Positions 1 through 6,118 of a DNA stretch of 8,077 nucleotides are shown here, in pieces (the stretch's first letter is position 1; every line of letters starts with the position of its first letter). Source of the DNA: Actinomycetes bacterium. Its GTDB lineage: Bacteria; Actinomycetota; Actinomycetes; Propionibacteriales; Nocardioidaceae. The notes beneath the pieces were generated by a model. The model was not told the DNA's origin. It ran no database searches and saw nothing but the letters and a program-made list of their open reading frames with translations. The translations under genes were made by a program, and so were the position numbers. The stretch spans positions 1-8,077 of the forward strand of contig JAEWOG010000036.1 in assembly GCA_023460975.1 (NCBI GenBank), read 5' to 3'.

Positions 1-557
1 TCCTGCAGGAGTACCCGATCGAGCAGTACGTCCGCGACGCCAAGATCGACACCCTCTACGAGGGCACCACCGCCATCCAGGGCCAGGACTTCTTCTTCCG
101 CAAGATCGTCAAGGACCAGGGCAAGGCGCTGGGCCACGTGGCGGGCGAGATCCAGGCGTTCCTGGCGGCCGAGACCGGCGGCGCGGCCCTCAAGGTCGAG
201 CGCGAGCTGCTCACCAAGGCCCTGGAGGACGCGCAGGCGATCGTGGGCCACATGATCAACGACCTCATGTCCGCCCAGGACGAGATCACCAACATCTACA
301 AGGTGGGCCTCAACACCAGCCGCGTCCTCATGGCACTCGGCGACGTCGTGTGCGCGTGGCTCCTGCTGCGCGGTGCGGCCGTGGCGCTCACTGCCCTGCA
401 GGGCGAGGTCTCCGCGAAGGACAAGTCCTTCTACGCCGGCAAGGTCGCCGCGGCACAGTTCTTCGCCGCCAACACCCTGCCCAAGCTCGCCTCCGAGCGC
501 GTCATCGCCGAGAACATCGGCCTGGAGCTCATGGAGCTCGACGAGAGCGCCTTCTGA
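1..557 (+). CDS. Acyl-CoA dehydrogenase, C-terminal part (5' end outside window)
   Basis: This is the 3' end of an acyl-CoA dehydrogenase gene. The first full codon is at base 3, and 184 codons remain before TGA at 555-557. The enzyme family performs FAD-dependent alpha,beta-desaturation of acyl-CoA, the first step of fatty-acid beta-oxidation, in the cytoplasm. The visible start reads LQEYPIEQYVRDAKIDTLYE, then GTTAIQGQDFFFRKI. In this family the Glu of the YEGT motif (codon at 60-62) is the catalytic base that removes the alpha proton. The DFFFRK context and the long helical tail of about 150 residues after it fit the large FadE5-like actinobacterial type better than the short MCAD type. 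The tail is rich in Ala, Leu and Glu with no membrane segment. The gene ends 14 bases before a strong terminator hairpin, so it is the last gene of its transcript. Family assignment is firm. Substrate chain length cannot be read from this fragment. Confidence 0.93.
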   Translation, partial: LQEYPIEQYVRDAKIDTLYEGTTAIQGQDFFFRKIVKDQGKALGHVAGEIQAFLAAETGGAALKVERELLTKALEDAQAIVGHMINDLMSAQDEITNIYKVGLNTSRVLMALGDVVCAWLLLRGAAVALTALQGEVSAKDKSFYAGKVAAAQFFAANTLPKLASERVIAENIGLELMELDESAF

Positions 558-571
558 TCCGACGCAGCACA

Positions 572-603
572 CGAAGGGCCACCCCGATCGGGGTGGCCCT
601 TCG
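572..603 (+). terminator. Perfect-palindrome intrinsic terminator after the acyl-CoA dehydrogenase
   Basis: Bases 572-603 are a perfect 32-nt inverted repeat: 14-bp arms starting CGAAGGGCCACCCC around a central GATC that is itself palindromic. It starts 14 bases after the stop codon. The following bases are GCATTTC, so the T-tract is short, as is common for high-GC actinobacterial terminators. Because it is symmetrical it could also stop weak transcription from the other strand. It insulates the dehydrogenase from the ABC operon promoter just downstream. Confidence 0.88.
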
Positions 604-619
604 GCATTTCCGCCCCACC

Positions 620-647
620 TGACATCTGTCACGGCTCAGGGGTGACA
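620..647. promoter_or_regulatory. Putative operator: TGACA/TGTCA inverted repeats upstream of the ABC-two-component operon
   Basis: Three half-sites are visible: TGACA at 620-624, TGTCA at 627-631 and TGACA at 643-647. The first pair forms TGACA-TC-TGTCA. The second and third form TGTCAC-N9-GTGACA (627-632 and 642-647). If transcription starts at or near the ATG at 691, the sites centre at roughly -54 to -65. That is a usual distance for activators of the NarL/FixJ class. The operon encodes such a regulator (3385-3990), so autoregulation is the natural inference. The repeats are directly seen. The identity of the binding protein is inferred. Confidence 0.55.
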
Positions 648-678
648 GCGAGCAGGGGCGTGCGTCCGCGGTGCCGCA

Positions 679-690
679 CAGAGTGGAGGC
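679..690 (+). promoter_or_regulatory. Possible leaderless-type -10 element of the ABC operon
   Basis: CAGAGT at 679-684 lies six bases before ATG 691 and resembles the actinobacterial TANNNT -10 motif. It closely matches the TAGAGT seven bases before the ATG at 6119. A GGAGG at 685-689 is only one base from the ATG, too close to act as a normal Shine-Dalgarno sequence. A leaderless or near-leaderless transcript is therefore plausible. No good -35 hexamer is seen at the right distance, which fits dependence on an activator bound at 620-647. Confidence 0.35.
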
Positions 691-1548
691 ATGGACAACG
701 CACCTGCGATCCGGGCGACCGGACTGAGGAAGACCTTCCGGGCCCCGGGCGGTGCCCAGGTCGTCGCCGTCGACGGCGTCGATCTCACCGTGGAGCGGGG
801 CGAGATCGTCGCCTTCCTCGGACCCAACGGCGCCGGCAAGACGACCACCATCGACATGTTGCTCGGCCTGATCCAGCCGGACGCGGGCTCCGTCGAACTC
901 CACGGGACGACTCCGCGTGAGGCGTTGGACGCCGGACGCGTGTCGGCCATGATGCAGACGGGCGGCCTCCTGCCCGACTTCACGGTCGCAGAGACCGTAC
1001 GCGCGCTCGCCGCCCTGCACGGGCGCGGCGACCGGGTCGAGGAGGTGCTCGAGCGCACCGCGCTGACACCGCTGGCGCGGCGCAAGGTCGGCGCATGCTC
1101 CGGCGGTGAGCAGCAGCGCCTGCGCTTCGCCCTGGCGCTGGTCCCGGATCCGGAGGTGATCATCCTCGACGAACCGACGACCGGCATGGACGTGGCGGCG
1201 CGACGGTTCTTCTGGGAGACCATGCGGGCCGACGCCGCGGCCGGCCGCACGATCGTGTTCGCCACTCACTACCTCACCGAGGCAGACGACTTCGCCGAGC
1301 GGACCGTACTCATGGCGTCCGGACGGGTCGTCGCCGACGGCGAGACCAGCGACGTGCGGGCGTCCTTCGGCCCTCGCACCGTGTCCTTCACCCCACCCGC
1401 GCACGCGGTGCGCGGCGACGACGTCGACCCCGACTGGTTGGCGTCGGTCCGCGACGCCCTCGCCCCGCTGGGCGTGGACGCGGTGGAGCTGTCCAGCGCC
1501 AGTCTCGAACAGGCCTTCCTGGCCCTCACCGACGGAGCGAACCGATGA
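691..1548 (+). CDS. ABC transporter ATP-binding protein (ABC-2 exporter type)
   Basis: This 285-residue cytoplasmic ATPase powers the membrane permease encoded immediately downstream. All nucleotide-binding elements are present: Walker A GPNGAGKTT at residues 44-52, Q-loop Gln89, signature SGGEQQR at 137-143 (preceded by Cys instead of the usual Leu), Walker B VIILDEP at 156-162 and the switch His193 in ATHYLTEAD. It resembles the DrrA/CcmA-like ATPases of drug and lipid exporters. Residues from about 205 to 285 form the extra C-terminal region these proteins carry, ending in SLEQAFLALTD, a common ending in the family. ATG 691 is chosen because it is the first start giving the expected short N-terminus before the GLRKTF strand. 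The stop overlaps the permease start as ATGA (1545-1548). The exported substrate cannot be told from sequence. The linked sensor kinase and regulator suggest inducible export of an antimicrobial or membrane-active compound. Confidence 0.93.
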   Translation: MDNAPAIRATGLRKTFRAPGGAQVVAVDGVDLTVERGEIVAFLGPNGAGKTTTIDMLLGLIQPDAGSVELHGTTPREALDAGRVSAMMQTGGLLPDFTVAETVRALAALHGRGDRVEEVLERTALTPLARRKVGACSGGEQQRLRFALALVPDPEVIILDEPTTGMDVAARRFFWETMRADAAAGRTIVFATHYLTEADDFAERTVLMASGRVVADGETSDVRASFGPRTVSFTPPAHAVRGDDVDPDWLASVRDALAPLGVDAVELSSASLEQAFLALTDGANR

Positions 1549-2342
1549 ACTCGACACCCGACCTGACCGCTCCTGCCACGACGGTCCCGGCCCGTCCCAC
1601 CAGCGGCACACTGACGTACGCCGCCCTCGACCTGCGCCGACAGTTGCGCGACAAGGGCGGGATGTTCTTCATCGTGGCGCTGCCCGTGTTCATGTACCTC
1701 GTCTTCGGCACCGGGGGCACCGAGCAGGTCGGCAGCGGCAACGTGGCGATGTACGTGACCATCTCGATGGCCGCGTACGCCGCGGTCACCGCCACCACCT
1801 CCGTGTCCGGCACTGCCGCCGCCGAACAGACGATGGGATGGGGGCGACAGCTGGCCCTGACCCCACTGCGGCCGGCCTCGTTCGTCGCGCTGAAGGCGGG
1901 GGTCGCGATGACGGTGGCCGCGGTTCCGGTCGCCCTCATCTACGTCGTGGGGGCGGTGACGGGCGCGCAGGGGGACACGAGGGACTGGGTCCTGTCGGCG
2001 GCCGTCGTGTGGGTCGGCTCGGCGATGTTCGCCGCGTACGGGCTCGCCGTCTGCCTCATCTTCAAGGGGCCCAACGCCGTCTCGATCGCCAGCGGTCTGG
2101 TCGTGGTGATGTCGTTCCTCGGCAACGTCTTCATGCCGTTGGAGGGCACGATGCTGGACATCGCCCGCTTCTCCCCGATGTACGGCTACACGATGCTGGC
2201 GCGCTACCCGCAGACCGAGGGCTGGCTGCTCGACGGCTCCCACGACCCGTTGTGGCTGCTCATCACCAGTGTGGTGCTGTGGACGCTGGCGTTCGGTAGC
2301 GTCGCAGCGTGGGGGATGCGCAGGAGCAAGGAGCGGGCATGA
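1545..2342 (+). CDS. ABC-2 type transporter permease
   Basis: This 265-residue integral membrane protein is the likely channel partner of the ATPase encoded just upstream. About six hydrophobic segments can be drawn, near residues 40-56, 68-90, 112-136, 147-172, 176-197 and 235-257. They follow a cytosolic N-terminus of about 25 polar residues and an amphipathic stretch (ALDLRRQLRDKGGMFF) typical of ABC-2 permeases. The segment VVMSFLGNVFMPLEGTM and the following ARFSPMYGYTMLARYP resemble the conserved late part of the ABC-2 fold, where a short re-entrant loop precedes the last helix. The ATG at 1545 overlaps the preceding TGA and has GGAG at 1534-1537, seven bases upstream. One permease gene with one ATPase gene implies a homodimer of each. 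Substrate is unknown, and lipid-like or peptide drugs are the usual cargo of relatives. Confidence 0.88.
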   Translation: MNSTPDLTAPATTVPARPTSGTLTYAALDLRRQLRDKGGMFFIVALPVFMYLVFGTGGTEQVGSGNVAMYVTISMAAYAAVTATTSVSGTAAAEQTMGWGRQLALTPLRPASFVALKAGVAMTVAAVPVALIYVVGAVTGAQGDTRDWVLSAAVVWVGSAMFAAYGLAVCLIFKGPNAVSIASGLVVVMSFLGNVFMPLEGTMLDIARFSPMYGYTMLARYPQTEGWLLDGSHDPLWLLITSVVLWTLAFGSVAAWGMRRSKERA

Positions 2343-3388
2343 GCCCCGAACGGACCACCTCACCACCGTCACCCAGCGGCTGGTGGGTGGTCGCGGCGAT
2401 CTGGCTCGTCTTCCTGGTCTATCCGGTGCTGGCGGTCTTCGACGCCGACCGCCCGGTGTGGGCCAAGGTCGTCGCGCTGATCCTGATCGCCACGTTCGCC
2501 GTCGTGTACGGCCTCGCGTTTGCCGAGCGACTGCGAGGGTTCACGGCGTACGCACTCCTGCTCGCCCTGGCGGCCGGGACGGTGCCGGTGATCGGCGCCC
2601 AGACCACGGGCATGGTGCCGTTCCTGTGCGTGGGGGCGATCCTGCTGCTGCCGCCTCCGTGGTGGAAGGTGCTGGGGGCGGCGTCGGCGTTGCTCCCACT
2701 GGTGGCCGTGCTCGGGGACAGCGACTTCCCGAGCATCTACTTCCTGCTGCTGGTGTGGCCGCTGAGTGCGGGCATGGCGGTGCTGCGCATCGTCACTTCC
2801 GCGGAGGAACGCGCCGATGCCAACCGCGCCACCCTCGCTCTGGTGAGCGAGCGCGAGCGGGTGGCACGCGACGTCCACGACGTGCTGGGACACTCGCTGA
2901 CGGTGCTGAGCATCAAGGCCGAACTCGCGTCGCGGCTCATCGATGACGACCCCGACGGCGCGCGACGAGAGTTGGAGCAGATCCAGCAGATCGCCCGACA
3001 GGCGTTGGGTGACGTACGGGCCACGGTGGGCGGCCTGCGGGCCAGCAACCTGGCCACCGAACTGGTGGCGGCACCCCGCGTACTCGCCGATGCAGGCGTG
3101 GAGGTGAGCGTCGTCGGCGGCGTCGACGAGGTCGACCCGGCGCACCGGATCCTGCTCGGCTGGGTGCTGCGGGAGGCGGTGACCAACATCGTCCGGCACG
3201 CCCACGCCGGCCGCGTCGAGATCACGGCCGTGTCCAACACGCTGCGCATCACCGACGACGGAACGGGCATCCAGGGCGCCGAGGGCAACGGGTTGAGGGG
3301 GATGCGTGAGCGCGTCGCTCAGGCCGGTGGCACGCTGGTGCTGACATCCGGGACGCCGGGAACGACCGTGGAGGTGGTGCTGGGATGA
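2339..3388 (+). CDS. Membrane sensor histidine kinase, HisKA_3/DesK type
   Basis: This 349-residue kinase should sense a membrane-associated signal and phosphorylate the response regulator encoded next. Residues 15-150 hold about five to six hydrophobic helices with very short loops and no large extracellular domain, as in intramembrane-sensing kinases of the DesK/LiaS class. A coiled linker (about 153-175) leads to the dimerisation/phosphoacceptor motif ERVARDVHDVLGHSLTVL, with His180 as the likely phosphorylated residue. The ATPase domain shows the N-box REAVTNIVRHAHA, a DDGTG box and the glycine-rich GNGLRGMRERV. The start is placed at ATG 2339, which overlaps the permease stop (ATGA) and has AAGGAG at 2328-2333, five bases upstream. 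An in-frame GTG at 2309 would only extend the protein into the permease gene. The 3' end overlaps the regulator start by ATGA at 3385-3388. The signal molecule is not evident. Confidence 0.92.
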   Translation: MSPERTTSPPSPSGWWVVAAIWLVFLVYPVLAVFDADRPVWAKVVALILIATFAVVYGLAFAERLRGFTAYALLLALAAGTVPVIGAQTTGMVPFLCVGAILLLPPPWWKVLGAASALLPLVAVLGDSDFPSIYFLLLVWPLSAGMAVLRIVTSAEERADANRATLALVSERERVARDVHDVLGHSLTVLSIKAELASRLIDDDPDGARRELEQIQQIARQALGDVRATVGGLRASNLATELVAAPRVLADAGVEVSVVGGVDEVDPAHRILLGWVLREAVTNIVRHAHAGRVEITAVSNTLRITDDGTGIQGAEGNGLRGMRERVAQAGGTLVLTSGTPGTTVEVVLG

Positions 3389-3990
3389 TTCGGGTCCTGC
3401 TGGCCGACGACCAGGCGCTCGTACGGGGGGCGCTGGCCGCCCTGCTCGCGCTGGAGAGCGATCTCGAAGTGGTCAGCGAGGTGGGGCGGGGAGACGAAGT
3501 CCTCGAGGCCGCCCGCGCCTCCGCCGCGCAGGTCTGCCTCCTCGACGTGGAGATGCCGGGTCTCGACGGGCTGGCCGTGGCCGCCCAGCTGAGCCGGGAG
3601 TTGCCCGAGGTGCGCTCGCTGGTGGTCACCACGTTCGGACGTCCCGGGTACGTACGCCGCGCCCTCGACGCCGGAGCGGCGGGCTTCGTCGTCAAGGACA
3701 CCCCCGCCCGCGAGCTCGCCGAGGCCGTACGTCGGGTCCACGCCGGGCTGCGGGTCGTCGACCCCGACCTCGCCGCCGAATCGCTCATGGACGGCCCGAG
3801 CCCGCTCTCCCCACGGGAGGCCGAAGTGTTGCGGCACGCCCTCGACGGGACGTCGGTGGCGGCGATCGCCAAGGCGATCCACCTCAGCCAGGGCACCGTG
3901 CGCAACCACCTGTCCGCGGGCATCGGCAAGACGCGCGCCAACACGCGCGCCGAGGCTGCGCGGATCGCCCAGGAGCGCGGCTGGCTCTAG
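3385..3990 (+). CDS. LuxR/NarL-family response regulator, DesR-like
   Basis: This 201-residue DNA-binding regulator is the partner of the upstream kinase. The receiver domain (about 1-120) has the acidic pair Asp8-Asp9, phosphoacceptor Asp54 in LLDVEMPG, Thr82/Thr83 and Lys104. The TTFGRPGYVRRALDAGA stretch closely follows the DesR-type pattern TTFxRxGY. A LuxR-type helix-turn-helix covers about 141-197, beginning LSPREAEVL, with the recognition helix around SQGTVRNHLS (168-177). GGAGG at 3370-3374 lies ten bases before the ATG, which overlaps the kinase stop. The likely target is its own operon, through the inverted TGACA/TGTCA sites at 620-647. The terminal TAG shares bases with the stop of the convergent membrane-protein gene, so no terminator separates the two transcription units. 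Family assignment is firm. Targets beyond the operon are unknown. Confidence 0.93.
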   Translation: MIRVLLADDQALVRGALAALLALESDLEVVSEVGRGDEVLEAARASAAQVCLLDVEMPGLDGLAVAAQLSRELPEVRSLVVTTFGRPGYVRRALDAGAAGFVVKDTPARELAEAVRRVHAGLRVVDPDLAAESLMDGPSPLSPREAEVLRHALDGTSVAAIAKAIHLSQGTVRNHLSAGIGKTRANTRAEAARIAQERGWL

Positions 3991-4211
3991 GCCTCGTTCG
4001 ACCCGTCGCGGCGCTCCTCGACGTGCCGGGTCTCGCCCCGTTGCTTGTTCATGACGAGCGCCAGGACGATGGCGAGCGCGCCGACCAGGACGAGGATCCA
4101 TCCCAGTCCGTTGGCGTCGACGACCGCCCCGTCGAGAGCTGAGATGTCGAGCACGCCTGCGACGAGGACGAGGCCGACGAGCAGCAGGATGATGCCGAGT
4201 CCGAGACCCAT
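3987..4211 (-). CDS. Small two-helix membrane protein (DUF6458-like)
   Basis: This 74-residue protein has two hydrophobic helices, about residues 3-22 (GLGIILLLVGLVLVAGVL) and 36-54 (GLGWILVLVGALAIVLALVM). A short loop containing Asp-Leu/Val residues joins them, and a charged tail ends the protein (about 55-74). The pattern of a MGLGLGI start, a loop, then a GLGWILxxxG second helix resembles short actinobacterial membrane proteins of the DUF6458 kind, recalled from memory and not searched. Function is unknown. The ATG at 4209-4211 has an AAGGGG ribosome site at about 4216-4222. It lies 33 bases downstream of the stop of the thioredoxin-NHL gene on the same strand, so co-transcription is likely. 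Its stop is formed by CTAG at 3987-3990, also used by the convergent regulator gene. Coding status rests on the clean membrane topology, the ribosome site and the fit between neighbours. Confidence 0.75.
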   Translation of the reverse strand: MGLGLGIILLLVGLVLVAGVLDISALDGAVVDANGLGWILVLVGALAIVLALVMNKQRGETRHVEERRDGSNEA

Positions 4212-4244
4212 GGGGACCCCTTTACGTTGACAGTGTGGCGCCCG

Positions 4245-6038
4245 TCACTCTGTCACGTGCTCGGCTGGGGGTCCATCACCCGAGGCGCCACCCAGGGGCA
4301 GGCGAAGGACCCCGTCGGCGCCTGCGGCGATCGACACGGGGACGCCCCAGTCCTGCTGCACCATCCGGCACGCGGCGCCCTCGGCGGCCTCGCCGTCCCC
4401 GACGACGTCGCAGGTCGCGGCGCGGGCGGCGACGTGCAGGACGCCTTCCCCGACGCGGGGATCCAGGACCAGTGAGCGTACGAGGTCGGTGCCCCGGCCC
4501 TCCCCTTCGCGCAGGAGCGCGGGCGGCGTCGCCGTGACCAACAACTGGCTGGCCGGGCCGAACCTGTCATCGACCTTCTGCCCCGGCGGCGGGGTGAACT
4601 CGATGCGCAACTCCACTTCCGCCGCGACCGGGGTCACCGGGCGCTGCGTGCGGTGCGCAAACTCGGCGACCTCGACCACGCCGCCGAGAGCGACGGTCGT
4701 GATCGCGTGCGCCGCGCTCTCGACGACCAGCGCTGACCCATCCTCGGCCAGCAGCACGGCGCTCGGCTCGGCGAGGCCCGTGGCCAGCGTGCTCACCTGC
4801 CCGTCGGGCGTCCAGCGCCGCAGCGCACCGTTGTAGGTGTCCGCGACCAGCACCGAGCCGTCGTCCAGCGCACACACCCCGAGCGGATGCTGCATGAGCG
4901 CGTCGGCGGCCGGGCCGTCGCGGAACCCGAAGTCGAACAGCCCCGTGCCCACCGCCGTGTGGATCTCACCGCGCCCGGACTCGTACGACACCCACCGCAG
5001 CGCCGACGTCTCGCTGTCGGCCACCCACAGGCGCTGCCCGTCGGCAGAGACGGCGAGGCGTGAGGGCTGGGCCAACCACGCGGTGGCCAGCGGACCATCG
5101 AGGAGGCCCTCGTTGGTGGTGCCCGCGACCACCTCGACCGCGCCGGTGCGGGGGTCGTACGTCCACAACTGGTGGGTGCCGGCCATCGCGATCCACACGA
5201 CGTCACGCCACCACGTCACGTCCCACGGGCTGGAGAGCCGCGCGGTCGATTCGCCCGCCATCCACTGCTGGCCGTCCCCCGCGAGCGCGCGGACCTCGCC
5301 GGTGGCCAGGTGAACGCCCGCCAGGCGGTGGGCGACCGTGTCGGCGACGACCAGGTCGAGGCCGGTGAGAGCAGCGACGTCGGGCGGCAGGACGCACACG
5401 CCGTTGGGCTCGGTGAACCCGCCGATGCGCTGAGTGACGTCGCCGTCCTCGGTCAGGATCACGACCTCGCCGTGGCCCGCGTCGGCGACGGCGAGCGACC
5501 CGTCGGGCAGGCGTACGGCCGAGGCCGGGAAGCGCAGGTCACCCGACTCGACGGGAGCGGGCACGTACGGGGAGTCCCCCACCTGCAGCGTGCCCTGGGC
5601 CCGGTGGACCTCGACGAGGTCGGCCAGCAGCGCGTCGATGGCGTGCGCGTGACCCTCGCCGGCGTACTGGGCGACGACGTAGCCCTCGGGATCGATGAGG
5701 ACCAGCGTCGGCCAGGCACGTGCCGTGTAGGCCTGCCACGTCACCAGGTCCGGGTCGTCGAGGACGGGATGGGTGACGCGGTAGCGCTCCACCGCCGCCG
5801 CCAGAGCGACCGGGTCCGCCTCGTGGGTGAACTTCGGCGAATGGACCCCGATCACGACCAGCTCGTCGGCCCACCGTTCCTCGACGGGGCGCAGCTCGTC
5901 CAGGACGTGGAGGCAGTTGATGCAGCAGAACGTCCAGAAGTCGAGCAGCACGAACCGCCCGCGCAGATCGGACAACCGCACGGGGCCGTCGGTGTTGAGC
6001 CAAGCGCGGCCTGCGAGTTCGGGGGCACGGACCTTCAC
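4245..6038 (-). CDS. Thioredoxin-like/NHL-repeat protein, NHLRC2-like
   Basis: This protein of about 597 residues joins three parts. Residues 1-150 form a TlpA/AhpC-like thioredoxin fold with LLDFWTFCCINCLHVLDELR. The CxxC pair is Cys39-Ile-Asn-Cys42 behind an extra Cys38, and a WPTLVLIDPEG cis-proline region follows. About 155-460 form a propeller of six recognisable NHL-type blades, each with a strand such as LAVADAGHGEVV, LVVADTVAHRL, LWVADSETSALRW or VLVADTYNGALRRW. About 465-590 form a beta-rich C-terminal domain. The same architecture and CCINC motif occur in animal NHLRC2. No signal peptide or membrane segment is seen, so a cytosolic redox or scaffold role is inferred; the reaction is unknown. 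The start is placed at GTG 6038 because GAGGGAG (6048-6054) lies nine bases upstream and the product then begins VKVRAPELAGRAWLNT. Other in-frame GTGs at 6062 and 6056 would add eight or six residues. The small membrane protein gene follows after 33 bases. Confidence 0.9.
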   Translation of the reverse strand: MKVRAPELAGRAWLNTDGPVRLSDLRGRFVLLDFWTFCCINCLHVLDELRPVEERWADELVVIGVHSPKFTHEADPVALAAAVERYRVTHPVLDDPDLVTWQAYTARAWPTLVLIDPEGYVVAQYAGEGHAHAIDALLADLVEVHRAQGTLQVGDSPYVPAPVESGDLRFPASAVRLPDGSLAVADAGHGEVVILTEDGDVTQRIGGFTEPNGVCVLPPDVAALTGLDLVVADTVAHRLAGVHLATGEVRALAGDGQQWMAGESTARLSSPWDVTWWRDVVWIAMAGTHQLWTYDPRTGAVEVVAGTTNEGLLDGPLATAWLAQPSRLAVSADGQRLWVADSETSALRWVSYESGRGEIHTAVGTGLFDFGFRDGPAADALMQHPLGVCALDDGSVLVADTYNGALRRWTPDGQVSTLATGLAEPSAVLLAEDGSALVVESAAHAITTVALGGVVEVAEFAHRTQRPVTPVAAEVELRIEFTPPPGQKVDDRFGPASQLLVTATPPALLREGEGRGTDLVRSLVLDPRVGEGVLHVAARAATCDVVGDGEAAEGAACRMVQQDWGVPVSIAAGADGVLRLPLGGASGDGPPAEHVTE

Positions 6039-6081
6039 CGTGCGATTCTCCCTCACCCTCACGGTCCTCGGCGCTGCGTGG

Positions 6082-6118
6082 GTGACCGAAGTCGTACCGC
6101 GCCCCTAGAGTGCCCGGC
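6082..6118 (+). promoter_or_regulatory. Leaderless promoter for the isomerase-SDR pair
   Basis: A -10 element TAGAGT (6106-6111) lies exactly seven bases before ATG 6119, the arrangement typical of leaderless actinobacterial transcripts (TANNNT-N7-ATG). A -35-like GTGACC at 6082-6087 stands 18 bases upstream. There is no Shine-Dalgarno sequence before the ATG. This sets the start of the following gene, because an in-frame GTG at 6110 would overlap the -10 element. The region lies between divergent genes only 80 bases apart, so promoters for both must be packed here. No convincing minus-strand promoter was identified. Confidence 0.72.

Noticed and set aside
529..1611. Long minus-strand open frame opposite the ABC ATPase
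   Set aside because: It is composed of low-complexity Arg/Gly/His-rich translation and lies opposite a gene with complete Walker and signature motifs. High GC makes such open frames common.
2309..2338. Upstream GTG start for the histidine kinase
   Set aside because: It would overlap the permease by more than 30 bases. ATG 2339 has a well-placed AAGGAG and matches the ATGA coupling at the other junctions.
1269..2372. Long minus-strand open frame opposite the permease
   Set aside because: It lacks any recognisable domain and is antisense to a clear membrane protein with a ribosome site and coupled start.
4227..4232. Perfect TTGACA -35 hexamer on the plus strand in the gap between minus-strand genes
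   Set aside because: No acceptable -10 lies 16-18 bases downstream, and the only product would be antisense to the NHL gene. Probably chance.
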